DNA from: Piromyces finnis
Lineage: Eukaryota; Neocallimastigomycota; Neocallimastigomycetes; Neocallimastigales; Neocallimastigaceae
Assembly (NCBI GenBank): GCA_002104945.1
Contig: MCFH01000049.1
Span: forward strand, 62,001-126,000
Length of the DNA: 64,000 nt
Reading direction: 5' to 3'
The position numbers were made by a program, and so were the translations under genes. The notes below the pieces were generated by a model. The model was not told the origin of the DNA, ran no database searches, and saw only the letters and a list, made by a program, of their open reading frames with translations. Shown here piece after piece: positions 1-15,689 of this stretch. Each line of letters starts with the position of its first letter. Position 1 is the stretch's first letter.

Positions 1-2723
1 ATTAGATATTTGAACATTTTTTAGATTACTAGGCATTGTACTATTTCTATTTCCATTTTCGTAGATTTTTTTTTTGGTTTTTAAATATATTAATACTATT
101 ACTATAATAAGTATTATAATGCATATTGCTATTATAATAATAGTTACAAGTGATGAATCATTATCTCCAGTATTTAATAATGGGTTATTTGATACATTTC
201 TTAATATTTAAATTTAAAGTTATAAATAAAAATTATTATTATTTAATATGCTTATATATATTTTTCCTAAAATATATTTATATTTATATTAATAATAAAG
301 ATTAATTACAATTTTATATCCATCTTCTTTATTTTTTTTGGAATTGAACCACTTAAATTATTGTCTGCTAAATTTCTATTATTTATACCAAAAAAAAATT
401 ATAATAAATATTAAATATTATAGGTTATATTTAATTATACTATAAATATATCTTTATTACAAAGATTTTAAATTAGTTAGATCTCCAAGTTCAGGTGGAA
501 TAGACCCTGTTAATTTATTTTCAGATAATAGTCTATTTTATATAAAAGTAAAATATTAACTATGAAATGGTTGTTACTAGTCTATTATTATTAATATAAA
601 ATAAATTACAATTTTTCCAATTTAGACAATTTTCCTAGCTCAGAAGGAATAGAATCTACTAAATAATTACTAGATAAATCCCTAATAAATCAAATTAAGT
701 TTAATTACAAAACATATAAATATTTTAAATTAATTAAAACAAAAAATATTGATAATTAATAATTACAAGGTTTTTAAATTAGCCAAATTTCCAAGTTCAA
801 TAGGTATGGATCCTATTAAATCATTTGAATCAAGTTCTCTATTTAAAATAAAAATATAATTTGTGTGAAATAATATCAGAATAAAAAAATTTTATATATA
901 ATTATATTATCAAATATCATTTAGAATGTTTATATATAAATAATAATATTTTAATTTATTATTTTTTTTTATATTTACAAATTCTTTAATTTCGATAATT
1001 TTCCTAGTTCTGGAGGTATATGACCGGATAAAGTATTATTAGAAAAATCCCTATTTTATATTTCGTTTTAAAATAATATATTAATTAATAAGTAAAAGAT
1101 AATAATAAATAATAATTATTATTATTTTAATATTAAAACGATTATAATTACATTCTTTCTAATTTCGATAAATTTCCAAGTTCAGGTGGTATTTCACCAC
1201 TTAATTCATTTTGATCAACAACACTTTTACAAATAAAAATAATAAATTTAATAAAAATAATAAACTATTATAAAACAGTTTTTAATTAATTACATTGTTT
1301 TTAAATTTGATAATTTTCCAAATGAAGAAGGAATTGGTCCTGCTATAGAACATCTTGAAAAATACCTATTATAAATAGAATTATAGATAAATTAATAATA
1401 ATAGATTATAATAATACCTTAATACTTTTTTTTTCATTTTTCTTTAATAAATATTTAATAAACATTTACATTTCTTGTAAATTTGATAAATTTCCAAGTT
1501 CAGATGGTATAGTACCATTAATATATTTTCCATGTAAATATCTATTACAGATTAAAATAAAGTATTATTCTTTTTATGAATATTCTACATAATAATATAA
1601 TATAATATAATATTAATAAACAATTTTAATAAATACATATAAAACAATTTTGGTAAATTTCCTAGTTCAGGTGGTATTGTACTAGTTAATTTATCTGCAT
1701 ATATATATCTGTTTAATAATTAGAAATAATAGTAATGTAAGTAAAAAAAACATATTTGAACAATAATAAGAATTATTAATAATTACAAGTATTCTAAATT
1801 TGTTAAATTCCCTAACTCAGGTGGTATGGAACCTCTTATATTATCTCCACATATACTCCTATTTCCAAGTTGTAAATATAAATATTATAAATATTATAAT
1901 AATTTTTTGCCACAAATATCATAATTGTTACATAATTACAAATATGTTAAATTAGTTAAACTTCCAAGTTCAGGTGGTATATAGCTGTTTAAAATTAAAT
2001 TATTAATTAATAAATTAAAATAGGATATAATATTAATGTATAATATATAATAAAATAAATGGTTATTACTTATATTTATCATAAACCACTTCATTAGTTT
2101 CATTGGAATATGCATAATTAATATTTATATTTCTTTTATTTAAAAAAAATAAAAAAAGGTTAAGAATATTAATATTATAAAATATTTATAAAATAATTTA
2201 TTATTAATTATAGTATATTCTATTTTAGATAATTCCAAATTATATTTTATGTTAAGATAAATTGTAATAACATAAAACATTTATTTTATATAATTATCTA
2301 ATTAATATAATAAAATATGTTATTTTAGGAGAAATATTAAATATTATTGAAATTGTTTAAATCTGTTAAGGATTCTGTGGCTTTAACAGATTTATCTTTC
2401 AAAGCATATTTAAAAAACTTATTATAAATTATTTTTCATTATTAATTTTTATAAAGTTAGCAGATAATTTTTCAGCTTGAAATTGAAATTGGATATTTAT
2501 CTAATTTAGAATATCTATATCTTGAAATATATATAAATCATTACATTGTAGTAATATGGTCATTTTTGCATACAATATCTCCATATGTGCAACAATCAAA
2601 TGATGGATCTTTATTTAATAATTTATTTACTACTATACATTCTTTATTAATATCTGTTTGTGCATAAATAAATTTTACTATATAAATGAAATTAATCAAT
2701 AAAAATGATATATTCATTGTCAA
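1..2723 (-). CDS. LRR receptor-like surface protein A (3' end cut by window edge)
   Basis: Multi-exon minus-strand gene. Exon 1 (2723-2545) encodes a signal peptide followed by a plant-LRR-type N-terminal cap (FDCC then C). It is followed by about eleven exons, each about 72 nt and encoding one 24-residue repeat of the type N-x-L-x-G-x-IPPELGxLxxLxxL. These are seen near 305-375, 466-535, 610-680, 766-840, 980-1050, 1151-1225, 1295-1365, 1466-1545, 1635-1710, 1783-1858 and 1937-1990. The last exon (about 210 to the left edge) encodes a hydrophobic segment rich in Ile and then a Lys/Asn-rich cytoplasmic tail. No stop codon is reached, so the gene continues beyond base 1. Introns are phase 2. 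It lacks a visible kinase, so receptor-like protein is the safest call. Ligand and role are unknown. Its 3' part is nearly identical to gene B (5480-6110). Confidence 0.8.
2340..2530 (+). pseudogene. inverted LRR relic inside intron 1 of gene A
   Basis: On the plus strand, opposite to gene A, 2478-2526 reads as EIGYLSNLEYLYLE, a good plant-type LRR consensus (EIGxLxxLxxLxL). Stop codons lie upstream in the same frame. A short inverted repeat (AAATCTGTTAA / TTAACAGATTT) sits at about 2358-2395. Probably a decayed, inverted fragment of another LRR gene; could be chance. Confidence 0.4.
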
Positions 2724-3279
2724 TTATAATAATAATATTTATTATTTTTTATTATATAAGTTAAAAAAAAGAAAAAAGAAAACAAAGATAAAAAAGATAA
2801 AAAAGAAAAGCTTAAAAAATTTTGTATTTATTATTTTATTAAAAAAGAAAAAAATTTATTTTTACGAACTTTTTTATAATAAATCTTAAAAAAGTAAAAT
2901 TTAAAATTAAAAAAATTGAAAATAAACTATAAATACTAATTAAAGAAATAATTATTATTTATAACAAAGTTTATTACTTTTAGATAGTTGAATATAGATC
3001 ATTTATTAAAAGATAAGCTATTAAAAAATGAATTAAAAAATGACAAATATAAGAAATTAGTATTTATTATTATTATCAAATGTTTATTCTGATTTCTCAT
3101 AATATCTAATTTTAAATTGTTTTTGAGTTCTATTTTTTAAAAATTAAAAAAAAAATATTTAGAGTTTTTTTATTATTACATTTCAACTATATAATAATGC
3201 CCTATACAAATATACATTCTTTATAATAAAATTTTTATTTAATTATTATAATATGAATTATTATTCCTATATTTTCATA

Positions 3280-3656
3280 TTAATCTATTTACTGTTATAA
3301 TATTAATCCATATCTTTTTTTTTTTAAATAATATTATATATAAATAAAGCAAATATATATATTATATTTATAGAATCATTACATTTTAGTGATTCGACCA
3401 TCTTTTGTACATGTAACTCCACCTTTTGTACAACAATCAAAGGACGGTTCCTTATTTAATAATTGATTTATTGGAATGCATTTTTCATTAACATCATTTT
3501 GTGCAGAAGTAAATTTTAGTATTATTAAAGTGAAATTAATGAGTAAAATAAATATATTCATTATTTATTTATTATTAATTATTTAAAAAGAGATAAAATG
3601 AAAGAAAATAAATTTAAATAAATATATATGTATGTATGTGTATGTGTGTTAAAAAA

Positions 3657-3687
<31 letters not shown>

Positions 3688-4560
3688 TTTTTGAAAATTC
3701 AATTGTTCATAAACTCTTTTTTATAGTATGAAAAAGATTCTAAAAAGTTTATTAATTTAAATAATTAAAAATATATAAATATAAATGTTATAAAAAATTA
3801 TTTTATTTATTATTATTTTAGATTCTTTTTTTTTTTTTTTAAAAAAGTTATTTACTGGATTCAATAATAAAAACATAATAATAATAATAATAATAATAAT
3901 TAGAGTAATAGTATAATAATGTAAATAAGCTATTATATCATTCTTAAGGAAAATACAATGGATAAAGTAATAAAATCTAATTTTTAAAAACTTCAATTAT
4001 TTTTCTGAATTATAAACAATATACACCTTAATAATAAAAAAGAATAATATATTCAAATAATTTTTATAATTTTCATATATTATATATTATTATTAATGAA
4101 TTGAACAAACTTTTTTATATTTAAGAACAATTCATCCACAATCCATAATATTTTTTATATTATAAATAATTAATCCATAATCCAGTGTTCTTTTATTTTA
4201 TCATTTTTGCTAATTCTTTTTCTATTCAAAATATATATGATTTACCAAAATGATAACTTTATTTTTTATATAATTATCCAAAAATATAGATAATTAAATT
4301 CTATTATAAAATTTACATATTTTGATTTATTAAAGAAATATAAATCTAAGCATATTATAAATATTTTATATTTATTAAGATTAATTTAAAAAGAAAAGAA
4401 AATAAGAAATTCTTGTTCTTGTCCTTCGTTACATTTAAATGTATTTTAAATATCCAAAATTTTTAGCTCCACAGAAAAAGTTTAAAAAGAATAAAAGTAT
4501 ATAATTTTCAAAAAACTATATTAGTTTAATTACATTTTTTTATAATTAAATAAAATATCA
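3280..4560. repeat. segmental duplication, copy 1 (partner 8330-10590)
   Basis: From the ATTAATCTATTTACTG motif through the orphan exon, a TA/GT simple-repeat stretch and an (AAT)n tract, this matches 8330-9055 almost base for base. The match resumes at 4365-4560 against 9053-9125 and 10430-10590. Copy 2 lacks about 385 bp present here (roughly 3985-4367) and carries a LINE fragment where this copy has an empty site (GTTACATTTAA, 4428-4438). Confidence 0.85.
3383..3561 (-). other. orphan or alternative first exon (signal peptide + LRR cap)
   Basis: Encodes MNIFILLINF..., a signal peptide and the ECxxxN...DPSF-DCC cap, ending at the same AAT|GTAATG donor and phase as exon 1 of genes A and B. 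The protein it encodes is identical to exon 1 of gene B (8436-8614). No LRR exons of its own follow before exon 1 of gene A (2723). It is either a relic of the segmental duplication or an alternative first exon that could splice to gene A, since donor phase 2 is compatible. Confidence 0.6.
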
Positions 4561-5400
4561 TTCATTCATGTAATAAATAATATTTTATTGTGAACATTTA
4601 TGGACACATAATTTTATTTATTTATATCATATATTTATGATACACGTAACTATCTTATAAAAACATAAACATGTATTAAAAATGTTGTAAACGTAATGTC
4701 TATGTGTTGTATGTTGTAGAGAAAGTTACCTTTTATTTATTTTATTTTATATGGTCACATGACCTTAGCAATGTAACATTTTTTTTTTTAGACTTATTAA
4801 TTTGATTTCACAATTATTTATAGCATTAATAGTATTAGTTGTTAGAAAACCTTGGTTAGATTTTATAGTTGTCGATTTTATTAATTATGGTAATTACATC
4901 TACAATAATCATAATTAATAGAAATTTGAATGAATTTATACTATAAAGTGTTGCTAATTAAATTTTCCAATATATTCTAACAATAATTAAATATAATAAT
5001 TTAAATATTATTAGTAAAAAAAAATAATAACTAAATGTATGATCCATATCATCCTATTATTATTATTACTATTTGATAATTAGTTCTTAAAAACACAATA
5101 ATAATGGATAAATCATATTTAATAATATTTTTTTTTTAATATTAAAATGTCTTTTTATTTTTAATTATGGTATATGACAACAAAAAAAACTATTTAATAT
5201 TTAGTATATAGAGAAAGACAATATTGAATTATTAATAAAAGTAATATTCTTTAAATTTATAATTAATAACAAAAATAAAATTAAATTTAAGGTACACTTT
5301 ATGGTAATATCTTTTTCAGATGATTTTAATAATTTAAATTACAATAAATTTTGAAATATTTATTAATTATTTATATATAAAGTTTTAATATATAATAATT
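4561..5400. other. intergenic, no gene seen
   Basis: AT-rich spacer between the duplication and the 3' end of gene B. Part of it (around 4820, TAGCATTAATAGTATTAGTTGTT) resembles 10607-10632 upstream of gene C's stop, consistent with an old tandem duplication of the whole LRR unit. No coding potential recognised. Confidence 0.6.
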
Positions 5401-5408
5401 GAGGAAGT

Positions 5409-8614
<3,206 letters not shown>

Positions 8615-8703
8615 TATTTATTTATTATTAATTATTTAAAAAGAGATAAAATGAAAGAAAATAAATTTAAATAAATATATATGTATGTATGTGTATGTGT
8701 GTT

Positions 8704-8752
<49 letters not shown>

Positions 8753-8935
8753 GAAAATTCAATTGTTCATAAACTCTTTTTTATAGTATGAAAAAGATTC
8801 TAAAAAGTTTATTAATTTAAATAATTAAAAATATATAAATATAAATGTTATAAAAAATTATTTTATTTATTATTATTTTAGATTCTTTTTTTTTTTTTTT
8901 TAAAAAAGTTATTTACTGGATTCAATAATAAAAAC

Positions 8936-8970
<35 letters not shown>

Positions 8971-9125
8971 TAGAGTAATAGTATAATAATGTAAATAAGC
9001 TATTATATCATTCTTAAGGAAAATACAATGGATAAAGTAATAAAATCTAATTTTATATTTATTAAGATTAATTTAAAAAGAAAAGAAAATAAGAAATCCT
9101 TGTTCTTGTCCTTCGTTACATTTAA

Positions 9126-10429
9126 TTTTTTTTTCTTTTTTTAGACTAGGAAGATAATACACTTCTTCTTGTATTTATATATTTAATTTGAAATATTGAT
9201 ATAATAAATAATAAATAAAAATAATAATAATATATATATATATAATGATAAAATATAAAATAAAATAAAATAAAATAAAATAATTATTAAAATTGCATAA
9301 AAGTTGAATGAACTCTGTAATTCGTACTGTGTGGGATTGGTTCCTACCTAATAAATTAAATGAAATAAAAAAGAGAAGTAACATCAGGTATGATAGTGTG
9401 GTGTCCACTAAACTCTCCCATGAGCTCATAATGCTTTCATTCGAAGAAATACTAACATTGAACCCTGTGTACGGAACATTAGGAATGCTCCTTTGCCATA
9501 TCGGTACGACGTCGGCGCTCTTGATTACGTTAGGTGTCTTACTAAACATACCAGAAAATAGTTTCATTGAGCTACTAATGAGGTTTTAATAAGAAAAGCC
9601 GTGAAACCCTCTACATATGGAACATGAGACCCCGATGAACTGGGGAGTACTTTTAATATTTATTTTCATAAGTTTCTTATGTAGTGAGTAAGATTCTTTG
9701 GCCCATGAATAATGAGACATGGGAGGAATAGATCGAATGAGATCTTTAATAGTACAGTTTAACTTTCTCCATTTAACAAAGCATTTCACTTGTTGCGCAG
9801 CACAAATACCAGAAAATATTGGAATCCTCAAGCATACAGGCTAATAAATAAATTTCGTTCAAAAACAAAATCCTTGTTATTCAGACTTTTATTGTGAAAG
9901 CTATCGACACTCCAAAGAACAGCAGTATTGATAAGAGATTGGACTCTGCGAGTTCTATTTTTGTTGGAACCAAGTAATGGAGCATAATAAGAGACTTTAC
10001 TTGAAATATAGGAATGAATAACTATATTATTTTTTAAACCAATAAGAACACAATTGTTGGTAAGAAAGCTCTTGAAAGAGAATAAAGATTTTTGAACTTT
10101 TTTGTACATGTTAGATAGAATAGGAGTCAGAGAAAGAGAAAGATTTTCGTCGAATGGGATTCCAAGATAGGTATAGCAAGAAACCTTTGGAATCGAGTAC
10201 ATACCGATGTAAAATGTTGGGTCTACATAACTAGAGGATCTATTAAAGTTGATAGGTTTAACAACAATAGTTGCACACTTATTTATTCCAAAAGACATTT
10301 CATTTCATTTAAATTAGCCCAATCGAGTACTAGATTAAGCATCTTCTGAAGGTTCTTGTTAAGAGTAATCAGAACAATGTCATCAGCAAAAAGGCCTCCG
10401 CAGCAACGTTTATTTCCTAAACTAACACT
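9126..10429 (-). mobile_element. 5'-truncated LINE fragment (RT palm to C-terminus), broken
   Basis: On the minus strand, 10440-10300 encodes GGLFADDIVL (the FADD form of the RT catalytic motif) and NEMK. A frameshift leads into 10298-9828 (MSFGINKCATIVVKP, thumb, YTYLGIPFDENLSL), then 9831-9586 (CAAQQVKCFVKWRKLNC) and a less clear stretch to about 9310. It matches the same domains of the LINE at 52012-54616. The 3' end has an A-rich tail (T-rich at 9126-9141 on plus). Flanking direct repeats GTTACATTTAA (9115-9125) and GTTACGTTTAA (10430-10440) are target-site duplications; the empty site is at 4428-4438. Dead copy: 5' truncated with at least two frame breaks. Confidence 0.85.
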
Positions 10430-10846
10430 GTTACGTTTAAATGTATTTTAAATTCCAAAATTTTTAGCTTAAAAAAAATAAAAGTTTTACTAAAACTATA
10501 GTGTTAATTAATTAATATATTAGTGTTTAGTATATTTCTAAAAGTTTAATTATGTTATTTTTATAATTAAATAAAATATCATTCATCATTAATATAAAAT
10601 TTAAATATAGCATTAATAATATTAGTTGTTGTATTATTATGATTATTATCATTTTATATCCATTCTTTATAAATATACATATAAATAAATATAAAATAAT
10701 TAAATATTTAAAATTAAAATAGTAAATTCAAAATTTTAATCTAATAAAATATATAAAGTATGTTGGTCATTTTTTTATAATTAACTTTATTTGTTTATAC
10801 TTATTTATATTACATTAAAAATTAATTATTTATAATATATAAATTA

Positions 10847-13800
10847 TTAAAAGGTTTGTTTTAATGAATTATTAGATATTTGTTGTTTACTTCCTGAGCT
10901 ATTATATAATTGTTTACTTCCTGAGCTATTATATACTTGTTTATTTCCTGAACTTTTAGGTAATAATAAAAGTTTACTTTTACTACCACCACTTTCATAA
11001 ATCTTCTTTTTCGTTTTTAAGTATATTAAACCTAATATTGTAATAAGTACTAAAACACATACAACTGCAATACCAATATATGATAGTGATGAACTACTAT
11101 TTTCAGTATTTATTAACGGATTATTTGATACATTTCTTGATATTTAAATTTAAAATTATAAATAAATAAAGTTATTAACTAATATTCTAATATTAGTAAA
11201 AATATATATTTATATTAAAAGTAAATATTAATTACAATTTTATATCCATTTCTTTTATTTTTTTTGGAATTGAACCACTTAAATTATTATTTGCTAAATT
11301 TCTATCATTTATACAAAAGAAAAAAATGATAATTAGTATTTAATATTATATTTATTCTAATTCGTACTATAATAATAATAAAAAATAGTTTAATTACAAT
11401 GTTTTTAAATTTGATAATTTCCCAAGTTCAGGTGGAATAGACCCTGTTAGTTTATTTTCAGATAATATTCTATTTTATATAAAAATAAAATATTAACTAT
11501 AAAATGGTTATTACTTCTTTATTATTAATAATATAGCAATTACAATTTTTCTAATTTAGACAATTTTCCTAATTCAGGAGGAATAGAATCTACTAAATAG
11601 TTACTAGACAAATCCCTAATAAATCAAATTAAATTTAATTTAATTAAAAAAACATAAATATTTTAATTAAAATAAAAACATCTATAATTAATAATTACAA
11701 TGTCTTTAGACTAGCCAAGTTTCCAAGTTCAGGAGGTATAGATCCTATTAAATCATTTGAATCAAGATCTCTATTTTAAATAAAAATGAAATTTGTATGA
11801 AATAATAATAAGTTTATGTGTTAAACATTATATATTAATACTAAAATATATCATTTATAATGTTCATATAAAAATAATAATATTTTAATTTTTTCTTTTT
11901 TTTTTTTTAATATTTACAAATTTTTTAATTTAGATAGTCTTCTAAATTCTAGAGGAATAGAACCAGATAAAGTATTGTTAGTAAGATCACTTTTTCATAT
12001 AAAAAAATATTTATAAAAAATGAACAGTAATTAATGAATATTGAGTTAATAGATATAAACTACTATTTAATAATTTATATCTGCTGTAATTACATTCTTT
12101 CCAATTTTGTTAAATTTCCAAGTTCAGGTGGTATCTCACCACTTAAAGAATTTTGATCTATAACCCTTTTTAAATGAAAAATAATAAATTATTACTACAT
12201 AAGTAACTATCATTAATAGTGTTAATTATATTAGTTTAAATTAATTACATTGTTTTTAAATTTGATAAGTTTCCAAATGAGGAAGGAATTGGACCTGTTA
12301 TACTATTTCTTGTAATAAACCTTTTTTATTAAATAGAAATATATTAATGGTTAAAAATAATACATTTTATCCTTTTATATATAATATTATAAAAATTACA
12401 TTTCTTGTAAACTTGATAAATTTCCAAGTTCTGGTGGTAAATTACCACTTATATTTTTTCCATGTATATACCTATTACATATTAAAAATATGAATTGAAA
12501 TTTGATTAAGTACAACAAACACAAATATTATATTTATTATAATAATATAAATAATTTCAAGCCATTACATATAGGATAATTTTGATAACTTTCCAAGTTC
12601 AGGTGGTATAGTAGTAACTAATTTATCTCCATATATATATCTATTGAAAAGTAAAAAGAATATATAAATATACAAAATATTATAAATATAAAATTATATT
12701 ATTATTAATTACATAAATAATATATAAAATATAAAAAATATAATATTTATAATATAAAATTACAAATATTCTAAATTTGTCAAGTTTCCAAGTTCAGGTG
12801 GAATAATGCCATTTATATCATCACTTCTTATACTCCTATTATCACATAAAAATATAAATATTATTTTTATTTATTTAAAAAATATTACTTTTAATATGTA
12901 TTTTAAATTTTACAAGTATGTTAAATCTGTATAATTTCCAAATCCAGGGGGTATATAGCTATTTAAATGGTATCATAGTTAAAATATTTAGTAAAAAAAA
13001 TATACAAAAAATGTTTTAATATACATTATTTTATGATATAACTAATTGTATAAATAATATAATAATAATGTAATTAATACTTACTGATTTTTATCCTTAA
13101 TTATATTTCCAGCTTCATCAGTATTTGAAAAATTGACATTGATATCGCTTTTTTTTTTAATAAATAAATATAATAAATAAAAAAGAAAGATAAATTAATT
13201 TTCTTTATATTAATATAATAGGAGTAGAATATTTAAAAGTCTAATTCTAAATAGGATAATTTTCCAATTCCATATGAAATAATCCAAATTTAATAAAAAA
13301 AAAGATATATAAGTTATAAATGAAGTGAATATAGTATTTTATTGTGGAAAACATAGTGTTAATTGGATTAATATATTTTAAATTTTTTAGAATAAAGATT
13401 TTAAAAAACTCAATTTTAAAAAACTGAATATTTTTAAATTGATAATTCATTATATTGTCTTTTTTTTTAAAAAAAAAAGTATAATAAATAAATTTTCCTT
13501 TAAAATTGAAATCGACAATTTATTTAACTTTGAATGTTTTAATGTATTTACTTTCATTATAATCGATAATCTATCCCTTTATTGTAAAAAAATTATTAAT
13601 AAACAAAATATATTATATATCTCTAATTATTACATTTTTGTGACACGACCATCGTTTGAACATGTAATTCCACTCTCTTTACAACAATCAAAGGATGGTT
13701 CTCTTTCTAATAATTGATTTATCGGGATGCATTTTTCATTAGCTTGTTCAGCATTAATTTGTTCAGTATTAATTTGTTCAGTATTAATTTGTTCAGTATT

Positions 13801-13941
13801 AATTTGTTCAATATTAGTTTGTCCAGCATTAACTTGTTCAGCATTAATTTGTTCAGTATTACTTTGTGCAGCATTAATTTGTGCATAAGTAAGCTTTAGT
13901 ATTAGTAAAGTGAAATTAAGGAGAAAAATAAGTATTTTCAT
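10847..13941 (-). CDS. LRR receptor-like surface protein C, with repeat insertions at both ends
   Basis: Exon 1 (13941-13634, 308 nt) encodes a signal peptide, then a roughly 43-residue insert of Q-[IVTS]-N-x-E/A repeats (QINTEQINTEQ...), then the LRR cap (ECIPINQLL...FDCC...C). Single-LRR exons follow near 12910-12975, 12762-12840, 12566-12640, 12399-12470, 12247-12318, 12091-12165, 11916-11990, 11698-11775, 11534-11615, 11397-11473 and 11234-11310. The last exon has a Val/Ile/Leu TM segment followed by a KKKIYESGGSK basic stretch and three SSGxKQ(V/L)YN-like tandem repeats, ending SLKQTF at stop 10849-10847. Paralogue of A and B. The N-terminal insert is absent from both. Confidence 0.8.
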
Positions 13942-15149
13942 TATTTGATACTATTTAACATTAAAAAAATTAAAATAGAAATAAAAAAGGTTTAAAAATA
14001 AGAAAAATCTCTCGAAAATTCAGATTAGTTTTTTGTAAGCAATTTTTATAGTAGTTATAAAAATTTAAAAAAGTTTATTAATTTAATTGATCAAAAATAT
14101 AGTATTTTATATTTAATTAAGATTTCTTTCTAAATGATTATTTGTTGAATTAAATAAAAATATATAATATTTTATTCGTATATTTAAATATTATTTTTAT
14201 TTAAGGAAGAAATAATGTTTAATTAAAGTAATTTAAAGATAATTATTAAGGGTAATTAATCTATAAAATTATTATTTTATAGTATTAATTTTTTTTAGGT
14301 ATTGAAAATTTCTAATATCTAATTATTATCAATTTTAATAGATATAATTAATTATATATTTTTTTTATATTTGCATAATATATCCAAATCAAATATTTAT
14401 ATTATAATATATAAAATGGTTATATTACTTTATTTTTTTTAAACTTTCGGTAATTAATACCTTATCATTACTTTTTTATTTTATTTTTTAATAATAATTA
14501 AATATTAATTAGACTTTATTTTTTATCCATAATAATAGGTTGGTTACTTTTTTATAATTAACTTTATTTGATTATAAATACATACATACTATATAAATTA
14601 TCCATTAATTATCATAATTAAAAACATTTTATTGATAATTTAGGCTAATTTTTGAAATAATAAATATTTCCCTATTTTATAATAGACTTTAATCGCCATA
14701 AGAATTTTAATTATAATAAAACGGAATTAATGAAATAATTATTATTATTTATTATTACTTTAAAAAAAATAGTACTTATAAAATACATATTTTATATAAT
14801 AATGACAGCAAAATATAAGTATGCATTAATAAAAATAAAATATAAAGTATAAAAAAAATAATTATAAAAAAGTTTAAATTTGATATTTTAAATATTTACA
14901 AACTAGATTATACAATATTATATATTAATATGATTATACAATTTGATAAAAAGTATCCTAACTGTTAAATCTCTTTTTGACCTAAGCATTTTCTTTTTTT
15001 TTTTTTTTTGTATATGAAAATATGATTTATAATATATTATATTTTTTTTAATTCTTTTATAATGTAATGATAAGAATTAGTTACTTTTCCAATTTTATTT
15101 TCTATTACTTTATATTAAAGTCTAATTATAAGTTCGTTTAATTCTATTA
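13942..15149. other. intergenic, upstream of LRR gene C
   Basis: About 1.2 kb of AT-rich DNA with no coding sequence recognised. It presumably includes the gene C promoter, but no distinct element is clear. Confidence 0.5.
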
Positions 15150-15290
15150 TTGTAGATATTTATGTCTGGTCTGCACCATTATTAATTAAATATTTTACCA
15201 TGTCATTGTCTCCTCTATGACATACAATATGTTATAGAGTATTATCTTTATTATATTTATCGACTCACTATCTTTATCAACTAGAGCTTT
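15150..15290 (-). pseudogene. ankyrin-repeat relic (minus)
   Basis: Minus-strand reading gives HRGDNDMVKYLINNGAD, matching the second half of an ankyrin repeat (H-x-G-x-x-x-x-V-x-x-L-I-x-x-G-A-D). Neighbouring codons hit stops and shifts. Lies tail-to-tail with the plus-strand relic that follows. Confidence 0.6.
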
Positions 15291-15329
15291 TTAAGATATT
15301 TTAAACTATCATTTTTATAAAAATATTGT

Positions 15330-15680
15330 AAGAAAAATGAAAATGTTAATCTTGTTAAATATTTAATTGAGGATATAGGATTAAATATCAGTGTTAAGGA
15401 CAACTATGGAAAAACATCTTTACATTATGTATGTATTTAAGAAAATGAAAACATAGTTAACTATTTGATTGAAAATAAAAAAAATAGATATCAATATTCA
15501 AGATAAGTATGGAAAAGCATCATTACATTACACTATGCATGTTACAAAGAAAATAGAAATATAATTAAATATTTAATTGGGAAAGGTGCTAATAAAAATT
15601 TAATAGATGATAATAGATTTACACCATTATTTTATATTCAAAAGAAAATAAAAGAGTGTATTTAATATTTAATTAGAAAA
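15330..15680 (+). pseudogene. ankyrin-repeat pseudogene (plus)
   Basis: Successive pieces read ENVNLVKYLIED, VKDNYGKTSLHYVC, a stop, NENIVNYLIEN, a frameshift, CYKENRNIIKYLIGKGAN, then LIDDNRFTPLFY. This is the regular ankyrin periodicity of about 33 residues, broken by at least two stops/shifts. A further scrap (ENIVKYLI) is visible near 16232-16260. No intact start or end. Confidence 0.7.
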
Positions 15681-15689
15681 TTAATAATT

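Noticed and set aside
2686-2889. Lys-rich plus-strand ORF of 67 codons
   Set aside because: Composition is that of AT-rich spacer and it overlaps the start of LRR gene A on the other strand; no supporting motif.
3757-3996. 79-codon Ile/Tyr/Phe-rich minus-strand ORF
   Set aside because: Runs through an (AAT)n tract and poly(T); the near-identical duplicate at 8820-9060 does not preserve the frame because of length changes in the repeats.
9308-9589. 93-residue plus-strand ORF in the LINE fragment
   Set aside because: Lies within the minus-oriented LINE copy bounded by its target-site duplications; no plus-strand domain recognised, most likely an antisense shadow.
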